Source of the DNA: Mycobacterium paraense
GTDB taxonomy: Bacteria; Actinomycetota; Actinomycetes; Mycobacteriales; Mycobacteriaceae
Direction of reading: 5' to 3'
Length of the DNA: 64,000 nt
NCBI RefSeq assembly: GCF_002101815.1
Contig: NZ_LQPM01000007.1
Span: forward strand, 62,001 to 126,000
Below, in pieces: positions 38,581 to 46,579 of the stretch. The position numbers and the translations under genes were made by a program. A model generated the notes under the pieces. The model was given only the letters and a program-made list of their open reading frames with translations, searched no databases and was not told the DNA's origin. Position 1 is the first letter of the stretch. Every line of letters starts with the position of its first letter.

Positions 38581-39474
38581 ATGACGAGCGGCCAACCCTT
38601 TCGTGGCAGCGAGGCGGTGAAGGCCGGGTCGCTGAAGAAGCACCAGCTGCGGGCCCAGTTCCGCGCGGTATTCCCCGACATTTATGTCCAGCGCGATCAG
38701 CAACTGACGTTTCGGGACCGTGTCGCGGCGGCATGGCTGTGGTCGCATCGGCAAGGGATACTCGCCGGGTTGACGGCGGCAGCGTGGCATGGCTCTAAGT
38801 GGGTGGACGACGACCTGCCGATCGAGTTGGTGTGGTCGAACGTGCGGCCTCCGCAAGGCCTGCGCACCTACGCTTTCGCGCTTCGCGCGGAGGAGGTCAT
38901 GGTGCTCGCGGGCGTTCCGGTCACGACGCCGGAGCGCACGGCCTTCGACATCGCTCGGCGCAAGCCGCTGGGTCTGGCGATCGCGCATTTGGACGCCCTC
39001 CTGCGAGCGACCGGTACCAAGGCAAACGAGGTGCTCCACATCGCGGACCACCATCGCCGCGCACGGGGGCTGAGGCAGCTCGAAAGAGCGCTCGCGCTAG
39101 TCGATCCCGGTGCGCAGTCTCCGAAGGAGACGTGGCTCCGACTGCTGCTGATCAACGAAGGGCTGCCGCGGCCGACCACCCAAATCCCGGTGCTGATCGC
39201 GGGCGGGGCGCCGGTGTACTACCTCGACATGGGATGGGAAAACCCCATGGTCGCCGTCGAGTACGACGGCGAGCACCATCGCCTCGATCGCATCCAGTAC
39301 AACAAAGACATTCGTCGTAGTGAGGATCTGGAGCGGCTCGGCTGGATCGTCATCCGGGTGACCGCGGCAGATCGTCCAGCCGGCATCATCGCGCGGGTTC
39401 GCGAGGCGTTGGCTTTCCGCGAGGGCATCGAGCCTGCGCGCAGATCGCGCTTTGGCCGCCACGACACGCGCTGA
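38581..39474 (+). CDS. DUF559/AbiEi-like protein (possible endonuclease-fold or toxin-type)
   Basis: A 297-residue protein in two parts. The N-terminal about 120 residues resemble AbiEi-type antitoxin/regulator domains (LTAAAWHGSKWVDDDLPIELVW with a wHTH-like start). The C-terminal about 100 residues fit DUF559, a Vsr/PD-(D/E)xK-like fold: PMVAVEYDGEHHR (Glu-x-Asp-Gly-x-His-His), then KDIRRSEDLERLGW and VIRVTAADR. Nuclease activity is not shown. It lies alone between the sirtuin and methyltransferase genes, and two 60-bp repeats bound it; the right copy covers the last codons. This position carries a REP13E12 element in M. tuberculosis as I recall it. Confidence 0.75.
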   Translation: MTSGQPFRGSEAVKAGSLKKHQLRAQFRAVFPDIYVQRDQQLTFRDRVAAAWLWSHRQGILAGLTAAAWHGSKWVDDDLPIELVWSNVRPPQGLRTYAFALRAEEVMVLAGVPVTTPERTAFDIARRKPLGLAIAHLDALLRATGTKANEVLHIADHHRRARGLRQLERALALVDPGAQSPKETWLRLLLINEGLPRPTTQIPVLIAGGAPVYYLDMGWENPMVAVEYDGEHHRLDRIQYNKDIRRSEDLERLGWIVIRVTAADRPAGIIARVREALAFREGIEPARRSRFGRHDTR

Positions 39475-39488
39475 GCGCAGTCTCGGCG
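39429..39488. repeat. Right 60-bp imperfect repeat of the palindromic element
   Basis: Right-hand partner of 38487-38546. It overlaps the final 16 codons and the stop of the DUF559-like gene and ends 11 bases before the stop of the convergent methyltransferase gene. CTCGGCGCAGC recurs at 39482-39492. The hairpin formed by its ends (CGAGCCTGCGCGCAG against CTGAGCGCAGTCTCG) may also act as a terminator for both convergent genes. Confidence 0.7.
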
Positions 39489-39499
39489 CAGCAAAAACG

Positions 39500-40141
39500 T
39501 TACGGCCGGCGCGCCCGGCCCAGCGCCAATTCCGACACCGGCAGCGGCGCCCACACCGGCAACGTCCACTCCCGCCGCGACGTGTCCATCTGGAACCCGG
39601 CGTCGATGATGGCGCGCTCGGTGTAGCGGTGGGTGTGGCAGTTGCCGAACAGCCTCGGCCACAACGTCGCGTCGGCGAAGCGCTGCACGCGTCCCCGCCC
39701 GCCGGCGCTGGCCACATGCTCGAGGAAACGCAGCTCCCCGCCCGGTCGCAGCAGCGAATAGATCCGCCGCAGCACGCCGGCCGGGTCGCGCACCGAGCAC
39801 AAGACCAGCGAGCACACCACGACGTCAAACGGCTCGTCGTCGCTGAACGCCTCCGCCGTCTGGCCGATGACCTCGACCGGCACGGGCGCCACGGCGGCCG
39901 CGGCGCGGGCGTGGGCGGCCAGCCGCGGCTCCGGCTCGACGGCGATCACCTTCTCGACCGACGACGGGTAGTTGGCGAAGTTCGTCCCGGCGCCGGCCCC
40001 GATTTCGAGCACGCGGCCCGACAGGCCGGCCACGTTCTCGCGGCGCAGGGCCCGGACCGCCGGCGCCTCGTGGGCGGCGACGACGGGCCAAACGCGCGCG
40101 AAGAACGGATGGTCGAGCGTGGACTCCACTACCTGCGTCAT
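39500..40141 (-). CDS. SAM-dependent methyltransferase (Rv1147-like)
   Basis: A 213-residue class I methyltransferase. Motif I is VLEIGAGAGTNFANY, the acidic residue after strand 2 is in VIAVEPEPRL, and PFDVVVCSLVLCSVRDP is motif II. LLRPGGELRFLEHV is motif III. Family-level similarity is to ubiE/phospholipid methyltransferase-like enzymes; substrate unknown. ATG 40141 overlaps the upstream TetR stop as ATGA, giving coupling. It is the last gene of the mmpL13-TetR-methyltransferase operon. Confidence 0.85.
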   Translation of the reverse strand: MTQVVESTLDHPFFARVWPVVAAHEAPAVRALRRENVAGLSGRVLEIGAGAGTNFANYPSSVEKVIAVEPEPRLAAHARAAAAVAPVPVEVIGQTAEAFSDDEPFDVVVCSLVLCSVRDPAGVLRRIYSLLRPGGELRFLEHVASAGGRGRVQRFADATLWPRLFGNCHTHRYTERAIIDAGFQMDTSRREWTLPVWAPLPVSELALGRARRP

Positions 40142-40848
40142 TTCCGAGCGCCCTCCTGCGGCGGATGCGTCGCGACCCATGCCGCCAACATCTGAGGTGT
40201 GGCGTCCCGACCGCAGTACCCCATCACCAGTTGCCCGCAGAATACCGACGACAGCACGCGGTCCGCGAACGCCTCCGCATCGCCGAACGGTAAGTGCGGC
40301 TTGGCGATCAGCATGGCCGCCACCCCGTGCAGCGCGCTCCAGAGCTCCAGGGCGACCGTGGTGGGGTCTCCTCCTTGACGGTACGTACCGTCATCCATCA
40401 GCCGTTGCACGGTGGCGCGGATGTGCTTGAACGCCGAGCCGTTCAGCGTCGTATCGACGCTGCTTCCGGAGCGCCACTCGCCCATCGTGGCGATCCGGTA
40501 CAGCGCCGGGGTCCCGACCGCGAACCGGATATAGGCCAGCCCCTGGGCGCGCAGCACCTCGACCTGCGAGGCGTGCGCGCCGGCCAGCCGCCGCATCTCG
40601 GGGTCCAGCTTTTCGAAGTAGCGCGCGCACACCGCGTCCAGCAGGGCGTCCTTGTCGGCGAAATGCAGATAGATCGACGGCGGGGTGATGCCGACGCGTT
40701 GAGCCACCGAACGAATCGACACCGACCGGGCGTGTCCGGTTTCCAACAGCAATTCGGTGGCCGCCGACAGAATCTCGTCGCGAAGCCGCTCGCCGGAACC
40801 ACGTGGAGCCCTGGACCGACGCAGGCCCTCGACCGACACGTCAACCAA
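40138..40848 (-). CDS. TetR-family regulator in the mmpL operon
   Basis: A 236-residue TetR regulator. Helix-turn-helix: SIRSVAQRVGITPPSIYLHFADK after DEILSAATELLLETG. The C-terminal half has YRIATMGEWRSGSS and WSALHGVAAMLIAKP, a TetR_C_33-like pattern. The start is ambiguous: TTG 40848 overlaps the mmpL stop by eight bases and GTG 40839 follows it. It is probably a local repressor; an inverted repeat is present at the operon's promoter end. Confidence 0.85.
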   Translation of the reverse strand: MVDVSVEGLRRSRAPRGSGERLRDEILSAATELLLETGHARSVSIRSVAQRVGITPPSIYLHFADKDALLDAVCARYFEKLDPEMRRLAGAHASQVEVLRAQGLAYIRFAVGTPALYRIATMGEWRSGSSVDTTLNGSAFKHIRATVQRLMDDGTYRQGGDPTTVALELWSALHGVAAMLIAKPHLPFGDAEAFADRVLSSVFCGQLVMGYCGRDATPQMLAAWVATHPPQEGARK

Positions 40849-43165
40849 TGTTGGTCACCGACTCCCTCACCGGTCGCCCGTTGTGCTGCACGGCTTCCGC
40901 GGCCGGCTCGGCATGCACGGTGATCTCCGAGGGCGCCTCGCTGATGCCGAACCGCTCGTGCAGCCACACCAAAGGCTTTGGCGCCCACCAGTTCCAGCGG
41001 CCCATCACGTGCATGAACGCGGGGACCAGGACCATCCGCACCAGGGTCGCGTCCGCGAACACGGCCAGCGTCAGCCCCAGGCCGAACATCCGCATGAACG
41101 AGACGTGGGCGGCGATCAGCGCGGCGAACGACATCGACATCACCAGCGCCGCGGCGGTGATCACGCGTCCGGTGCGTGCGACGCCGTGCGCCACCGCCTC
41201 GTCGTTGGCGGCGTGCGCCTCTTTCGCGGTCGGGTTCTCGGGTCGGTACTCCAGCCAGTACTCCCGGATGCGGGAGATCAGGAACACCTCGTAGTCCATC
41301 GACAGCCCGAAGGCGATGCAGAACAGCAACACCGGCATGTTGGCCACCAGCGTCCCGCTCGGGGTCGTCCACAGCGCGCCGAGATGGCCGTCCTGGAAAA
41401 TCCACACCAGCGCGCCGAACGCCGCGCTCAACGACAGCACGTTGCACATCAGCGCCTTCAGCGGCAGCACCACGCTGCCGGTGAGCAGGAACAGCAGGAC
41501 GAACGTCACGGCCGCCATCAGGCCCAGCACCAGCGGCAGGCGATCGGTCACCGCGTCGACGCTGTCGCGGTTGACCTGCGCGACGCCGCCCATTTCCACG
41601 GATCGGCCGTCCGGGCCGGACACTTCGTGCAGCCGCCTGAGCTGTGTGTCATTGGCCTGCGTGAACAGCGGCGCGTTGCTGTTCACGGTCAAAAAGGCGC
41701 TGCCGTCGGCCAGCCCGGTGGCCGCGGCCGGTGGCCCCACCTTGTTTCCGCCGACGAAGGTGCCGCCCGGCGCCGACACGCCCGAGACGTCGGGGACCCG
41801 CGACAGGTTGGCCGCGTAGGTGTCCAGGGCCGCCGGGCTCAATCCGCGGACGTCGGGGACGACGACGGGAACGGCGGTCGCGGAGTCGTGCGCGAAACCG
41901 TTGCGCAGTTCGTCGCCGACCTGATGCGAAGACGCCGAACGCGGCAGCACCCGGTCATCCGGAAAACCCCACTTCACCGAGAAGAACGGCACCCCGAGCA
42001 GCAGCAACAGCGCCATGACGGCCAGGCCGATCGGCGCCCAGCGGCGCATCACGAACTTGCTGGACCTGTACCAGAACCACTCCTCGACCGGCCTGTGCAA
42101 CGGATCCGGTCGGCGCAGGGCGTGCCGGATCAGGCGGCGCACGTCGAACGAGTCCAGCCGGGAACCCAACAACACGATCGCGGCCGGTGTCACCACGATG
42201 GACGCGACGGCGACGAACGCGACGGTAGCCACGCCGGCGTAGGCGAACGACTTCAGGAAGTACATCGGGAATGCCACCGTCGCCAACATCGACAACGCCA
42301 CGGTGACAGCGGAGAACAGCACGGTGCGGCCCGAGGTGGCCATGGTCCGGATCAGCGCGTCGTGGGGGTCGCTGCCCTCGGCCAGCTCGTCGCGGTAGCG
42401 GCTGACGATGAGCAGTGTGTAGTCGATAGCCAGCGCCAGGCCCAAGGCGGTGCTCAGGTTCAGCGCGAAGATCGACACCTCGGTGGTGAAGGTGATGAGC
42501 CGCAACACCGTCATCGAGCCGACGACGGCCAGGGCCCCGAGGGCCATCGGCAGCGCCGCCGCGAGCAGCCCACCGAACACCCAGATCAGCACCAGGAAGC
42601 TCAGCGGCAGCGCGATCATCTCCATGACCACCAGGTCGTCCTGGTTCTGCTTGTTGATCTGGGCGTACTGCATCGCCGGGCCGCCGGCGCGGACCGTGAC
42701 GCCGTCGCGGTCGTGGACGAATTGGTCCGCCAGGGTCTGCGCGTTGTTCTGCGCGAAGTTTTCGCCGCCCTTGAGGTTGATCACGATCAGCCCCGACTTG
42801 CCGTCCTTGCTGACCAGGTCTGCGGCGGCCTGCGGCGGCGCCGTCCAGGCCGACGTCACGTTGTACACCAGCGGCGACCCCTGCACGTCGCGGGCGAGGT
42901 CGGTGCCCACCTTGCGGGCCTGCTCGCTGTTGGCGCCCCCGGGCGCCGTCACCATGATCAGCATCTGCTGGCCGCTTTGGCCGAACTTGTTGGTCAGCAC
43001 GTCGATGGCGTGGGCCGATTCGGAGTTCGGGTCTTGGAAGCCGCCGGGAGACAGGCTCTTGGCGACGGGGATGCCGAAGACGGCCGCGCCGATAAACACC
43101 AGGACCGCGATCGCGATGATTCTTCGTGGCGCCGCTATGGCCAGTCGAGCGATCGCTTGCAGCAT
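40841..43165 (-). CDS. mmpL13: Intact MmpL-type RND transporter (MmpL13-like)
   Basis: A 774-residue MmpL-type RND transporter with twelve helices in two six-helix blocks, each following a large periplasmic loop. Typical segments: ALGLALAIDYTLLIVSRYRDEL in the first block and AFGLSMDYEVFLISRIREYWLE in the second, the region with the proton-relay residues. ATG 43165 starts LQAIARLAIAAPRR. Neighbouring genes correspond to Rv1147 and Rv1144; M. tuberculosis has mmpL13a and mmpL13b here, two pieces of about 303 and 470 residues, whose sum equals this single intact gene. Substrate unknown. Confidence 0.88.
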   Translation of the reverse strand: MLQAIARLAIAAPRRIIAIAVLVFIGAAVFGIPVAKSLSPGGFQDPNSESAHAIDVLTNKFGQSGQQMLIMVTAPGGANSEQARKVGTDLARDVQGSPLVYNVTSAWTAPPQAAADLVSKDGKSGLIVINLKGGENFAQNNAQTLADQFVHDRDGVTVRAGGPAMQYAQINKQNQDDLVVMEMIALPLSFLVLIWVFGGLLAAALPMALGALAVVGSMTVLRLITFTTEVSIFALNLSTALGLALAIDYTLLIVSRYRDELAEGSDPHDALIRTMATSGRTVLFSAVTVALSMLATVAFPMYFLKSFAYAGVATVAFVAVASIVVTPAAIVLLGSRLDSFDVRRLIRHALRRPDPLHRPVEEWFWYRSSKFVMRRWAPIGLAVMALLLLLGVPFFSVKWGFPDDRVLPRSASSHQVGDELRNGFAHDSATAVPVVVPDVRGLSPAALDTYAANLSRVPDVSGVSAPGGTFVGGNKVGPPAAATGLADGSAFLTVNSNAPLFTQANDTQLRRLHEVSGPDGRSVEMGGVAQVNRDSVDAVTDRLPLVLGLMAAVTFVLLFLLTGSVVLPLKALMCNVLSLSAAFGALVWIFQDGHLGALWTTPSGTLVANMPVLLFCIAFGLSMDYEVFLISRIREYWLEYRPENPTAKEAHAANDEAVAHGVARTGRVITAAALVMSMSFAALIAAHVSFMRMFGLGLTLAVFADATLVRMVLVPAFMHVMGRWNWWAPKPLVWLHERFGISEAPSEITVHAEPAAEAVQHNGRPVRESVTNIG

Positions 43166-43224
43166 ATTCCCCGGTCCTCCCGCCGCCGTGCCGGCCACGC
43201 TGGACCGCCCCTATCCGCGGTAAC

Positions 43225-43237
43225 TTATCAGCGATAA
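43225..43237. promoter_or_regulatory. Inverted repeat upstream of the mmpL operon, candidate TetR operator
   Basis: TTATC-AGC-GATAA, 60 bases upstream of ATG 43165, is a perfect five-base inverted repeat in an AT-rich stretch otherwise full of GC. Size and place fit a TetR-type operator for the gene just downstream in the operon. The rest of the 297-base gap to the next ORF is AT-richer and shows no gene. Confidence 0.45.
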
Positions 43238-43462
43238 CTGACAGGTGTAAAACAACCTTACCCATTAGTACGGTTCGGCGCGGCCGGATGGTTCAAACCC
43301 GGGCGGCGCTAAGAGCCCGGCAAGAAAAATTGCCCGCGTCTAAGCCGCTCAGGGGCCGGAGACCCGTCCTTACCCGCCGGAAACCTACCCGCCGGTAAAT
43401 TGCCATCATTTTCCGAATCGTGACTCAAGGAATCCTTAGAGGCGGCCCATACGCTCAGTGTC

Positions 43463-43594
43463 ATGTGGATCGACGACTCAAGCGCAGACGTCATCAAGGC
43501 TGACTTCGACGCCCTCTACCACGGCGACATGCTGGTGGAAGGCGAGACCTCCGAGCAGCTCGAAGACTGGCACCCGCTGCAGACGGCGAGCTGA
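43463..43594 (+). CDS. 43-residue acidic small protein of unknown function
   Basis: ATG 43463 opens a 43-residue acidic peptide: MWIDDSSADVIKADFDALYH, then DMLVEGETSEQLEDWHPLQ. It has codon use like neighbouring genes and ends upstream of a strong terminator. It has no signal or membrane helix. It looks like the start of an intrinsically folded small protein; I recognise no family. Divergent from mmpL and convergent with the SDR gene. Confidence 0.5.
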   Translation: MWIDDSSADVIKADFDALYHGDMLVEGETSEQLEDWHPLQTAS

Positions 43595-43681
43595 CCGTCA
43601 TGAGCGTATTAGCGCGGCTCCTCATGGCCGAACCCGCCGTCAGTCGATGGTTCCGTCGATAGCCACTGGTCTTGCTTACGA

Positions 43682-43716
43682 ACGAAAGCCCCCCGCTCAC
43701 CGCGGGGGGCTTTCGT
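43682..43716. terminator. Strong 15-bp hairpin terminator
   Basis: ACGAAAGCCCCCCGC (43682-43696) pairs perfectly with GCGGGGGGCTTTCGT (43702-43716) around a TCACC loop. Symmetric arms mean it can serve both the small protein gene on one side and the convergent SDR gene on the other. It is the strongest hairpin I found in the window. Confidence 0.8.
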
Positions 43717-43724
43717 TTGCGGAA

Positions 43725-44477
43725 CTAGCGGGGCGCCATGCGGATGGCGCCGTCGAGCCGGATGACCTCGCCGTTGAGCATCGGGTTCTCGACGATGTGC
43801 ACGGCCAGGGCGCCGTACTCGTCGGGGTCACCGAGCCGGGCCGGGTGCGGAACCTGCTTGCCCAGCGACTTCTGCGCCTCCTCGGGCAGCGAGCCCAGCA
43901 GCGGGGTCTTGAACAGCCCCGGCGCGATCGTCACCACGCGGATGAGTTCGCGCGACAGGTCGCGCGCGATCGGTAGCGTCATGCCGACGACGCCGCCCTT
44001 GGACGCCGAGTAGGCCGCCTGGCCGATCTGGCCCTCGAACGCGGCGACCGACGCGGTGTTGATGATGACGCCGCGCTCCTCACCGATCGGTTCCGTCTTG
44101 GCGATGCGCTCGGCGGCCAGCCGCAGCACGTTGAACGTGCCAATCAGGTTGACCCCGATCACCTTCTTGAACCCGTCCAGCGGGAACGGGCCGTCCTTGG
44201 ACAGCGTCTTGATGGCGTTGCCGATGCCGGCGCAGTTGACGTTGATGCGCAGCGTCCCCATCGACTCCGCGGTGTCCAGGGCCTTGGCGACGCCGGCCTC
44301 GTCGGTGACGTCGGCCTCGACGAAACGCGCGCGATCGCCCAGCTCGCGGACCGCTTCCTCACCGCGCAGGTCGATCACCACCACCTGGGCACCCCGGTCG
44401 AGCAGTCGCTTCGTGGTGGCGAGGCCCAGGCCCGACGCTCCTCCGGTGACGACGGCTACGGCGTCCTTGATTTCCAT
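43725..44477 (-). CDS. Short-chain dehydrogenase (Rv1144-like, HSD10-type)
   Basis: A 250-residue classical [18 protein letters not shown] is the nucleotide site, [10 protein letters not shown] the second NAD motif, and the catalytic Ser-Tyr-Lys are in [24 protein letters not shown]. The family of 3-hydroxyacyl-CoA dehydrogenase type II (HSD10) fits, and the downstream acyl-CoA neighbours support fatty or branched acyl oxidation. AGGGAAGGA lies upstream of ATG 44477. The upstream inverted repeat is shared with the thiolase gene. Confidence 0.9.
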   Translation of the reverse strand: MEIKDAVAVVTGGASGLGLATTKRLLDRGAQVVVIDLRGEEAVRELGDRARFVEADVTDEAGVAKALDTAESMGTLRINVNCAGIGNAIKTLSKDGPFPLDGFKKVIGVNLIGTFNVLRLAAERIAKTEPIGEERGVIINTASVAAFEGQIGQAAYSASKGGVVGMTLPIARDLSRELIRVVTIAPGLFKTPLLGSLPEEAQKSLGKQVPHPARLGDPDEYGALAVHIVENPMLNGEVIRLDGAIRMAPR

Positions 44478-44500
44478 GCGAGTCCTTCCCTCTCGTCCAG

Positions 44501-44516
44501 CCAACCAGTTGGTTGG
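44501..44516. promoter_or_regulatory. Inverted repeat CAACCA-N3-GGTTG upstream of the SDR gene
   Basis: CCAACC-AGTT-GGTTGG forms a six-base-arm inverted repeat in the 42-base gap between the racemase stop and the SDR start. A close copy lies upstream of the thiolase gene near 54.45 kb. Both genes are fatty or acyl-CoA oxidation genes, so a shared operator is plausible. Confidence 0.5.
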
Positions 44517-44519
44517 GGA

Positions 44520-45602
44520 CTATACCCAGTCCGCAAGCACCGCTTCGACATCGGCCGCCGGGGCCGCGGGGCGGGGCGTGTCCGGCGCGGTGCGGGAGAA
44601 CCGCGGCGCCGGCAACGGCTGCAGGGCCCCGTTCACCTCGTAGAAGGTGTTGCGCTCGGTGATGTGCGGCTCGGTCTGCACCTCGCCGAAGGCCAGCACC
44701 GGCGTCACGCAGGCGTCGGAGTCGGCGAACACCTTCGCCCAGTGGTCGCGGTCGTGGGCGGCGAACTTCTCGGTCAGCACCGCCCTAAGCTCGGGCCACC
44801 GGGTCACGTCGTTCTGCGCCGGCAGGTCGGCGCCGTCCAGACCCAGCCCGGCCAGCATGGCCGCATAGAACTGGGGCTCGATGGCGCCGACGGCGACGTA
44901 GCGGCCGTCGGCGCACTCGTAGGTGTCGTAGTACGGCGCGCCGCCGTCGAGCATGTTGGTGCCGCGCACGTCGGTCCACATCCCCGAGGCGCGCATCTGC
45001 CACATCATCTGGATCAGCACGCTGGACCCGTCGACCATCGCGGCGTCGATGACCTGACCCTTACCGGAGCTCTGCCGCTCCCACAGCGCGGACAGGATGC
45101 CGACCAGTAGGAACATCGAGCCGCCGCCGAAGTCGCCGACCAGGTTCAGCGGCGGCACCGGCCGCTCGTTCACCCGGCCGATCGAATGCAGGATGCCGTT
45201 CAGCGAGATGTAGTTGATGTCGTGGCCCGCCTGCTGGCTACGCGGGCCGGTCTGGCCCCAGCCGGTCATCCGGGCGTAGACCAGCCGGTCGTTGACCCTC
45301 GCGCACTCCTCGGGGCCCAGGCCGAGCCGCTCGGTGACGCCGGGGCGATAACCCTCGATCAACACGTCGGCCTTCGCGACGAGCTTGAGCACCAGGTCGC
45401 GGCCCTCGTCGGACTTGAGGTCGGCCGTCACGATGCGGCGGTTGCGGCTCATGGCGTCCTTGACGACACCGCCGGAAGTCGCCGACGGCCGGTCGATCCG
45501 CACCACGTCGGCGCCCAGGTCGCCCAGGATCATGGCGGCATGTGGGCCCGGCCCGATGCCGGCCAGCTCGACTACGCGCAGCCCTTGTAGCGGTCCCGCC
45601 AT
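44520..45602 (-). CDS. mcr: Alpha-methylacyl-CoA racemase Mcr
   Basis: Mcr inverts the alpha-methyl centre of branched acyl-CoAs (pristanoyl- and sterol side-chain CoA), so that oxidation can go on. The 360-residue CaiB/BaiF family protein carries the catalytic pair His127 (AGHDINY) and Asp157 (LVGDFGGGS), corresponding to His126 and Asp156 of the M. tuberculosis enzyme, whose structure is known. ATG 45602; the frame upstream is non-coding. Next to the SDR gene as in Rv1143-Rv1144. Confidence 0.93.
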   Translation of the reverse strand: MAGPLQGLRVVELAGIGPGPHAAMILGDLGADVVRIDRPSATSGGVVKDAMSRNRRIVTADLKSDEGRDLVLKLVAKADVLIEGYRPGVTERLGLGPEECARVNDRLVYARMTGWGQTGPRSQQAGHDINYISLNGILHSIGRVNERPVPPLNLVGDFGGGSMFLLVGILSALWERQSSGKGQVIDAAMVDGSSVLIQMMWQMRASGMWTDVRGTNMLDGGAPYYDTYECADGRYVAVGAIEPQFYAAMLAGLGLDGADLPAQNDVTRWPELRAVLTEKFAAHDRDHWAKVFADSDACVTPVLAFGEVQTEPHITERNTFYEVNGALQPLPAPRFSRTAPDTPRPAAPAADVEAVLADWV

Positions 45603-45691
45603 GATGTTGCCCCTTCGTCCGCTTTGACGTCGTTGGCATCTTCTCAGCCGCGGTCGGCAGCCGCGCAGCCCGGTCACCTAGTCTGAGGCGC

Positions 45692-46504
45692 ATGCCGGAT
45701 TCTGGAATCGCCACGCTCGCACCGGTTGCTGGTCTCGACGTCACGCTGGCCGACGGCGTGCTGTCGGTGACCATCAACCGCCCCGACAGCCTGAACTCCC
45801 TGACGATCCCGGTGATCACCGGGATCGCCGACGCGTTGGAACGCGCGGCCACCGACCCCGCGGTCAGGGTGGTGCGGCTGGGCGGCGCGGGCCGCGGCTT
45901 CAGTTCCGGGGCGGGCATCAGCGCCGACGACATGGCCGGCAGTGGCGGCGTCCCGCCGGACGAAATCGTGTTGGAGATCAACCGGCTGGTGCGGGCCATC
46001 GCGGCGGTGCCGCACCCGGTGGTCGCGGCGGTTCAGGGACCGGCGGCCGGCGTGGGCGTTTCCATCGCCCTGGCCTGTGATGTCGTATTGGCGTCGGACA
46101 AAGCGTTTTTCATGCTCGCCTTCACCAAGATCGGTTTGATGCCCGACGGCGGCGCGTCCGCGCTGATCGCCGCCGCGGTCGGCCGGATCCGGGCGATGCA
46201 GATGGCGCTGCTGCCCGAGCGGTTGCCGGCCACCGAGGCCCTGTCGTGGGGGCTGGTCAGCGCGGTCTATCCGGCCGACGACTTCGAGGCCGAGGTGGAC
46301 AAGGTGATCGCGCGGCTGCTGGCGGGCCCGGCTGTGGCGTTCGCCAAGACCAAGCAGGCGATCAACGCGGCCACGCTCACCGAGTTGGACGCCGCCCTGG
46401 ACCGCGAATACGAAGGGCAGTCGCGGCTGCTGGTGTCGCACGACTTCAAGGAGGGCACAACGGCTTTCCAGGAGCGCCGCGCGCCCAACTTCACCGACGA
46501 CTGA
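45692..46504 (+). CDS. Enoyl-CoA hydratase/isomerase family protein (EchA10/EchA11-like)
   Basis: A 270-residue crotonase. The oxyanion-hole segments are GGAGRGFSSGAGIS near residue 68 and QGPAAGVGVSIALACD near 110. At the second catalytic Glu position the sequence reads KIGLMPDGG, with Asp in place of the usual Glu, as in several isomerase-like members. The first catalytic Glu position is also altered. This may be an isomerase or non-hydratase. Divergent from mcr; M. tuberculosis has two such genes here, this window one. Confidence 0.85.
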   Translation: MPDSGIATLAPVAGLDVTLADGVLSVTINRPDSLNSLTIPVITGIADALERAATDPAVRVVRLGGAGRGFSSGAGISADDMAGSGGVPPDEIVLEINRLVRAIAAVPHPVVAAVQGPAAGVGVSIALACDVVLASDKAFFMLAFTKIGLMPDGGASALIAAAVGRIRAMQMALLPERLPATEALSWGLVSAVYPADDFEAEVDKVIARLLAGPAVAFAKTKQAINAATLTELDAALDREYEGQSRLLVSHDFKEGTTAFQERRAPNFTDD

Positions 46505-46579
46505 CGCGCTTACTCCGGCCAGAACCGGCAATCCTTCCTCGCGTTGGTTCCGAATAACCCTGCGAGGAATGGAGGGTCG

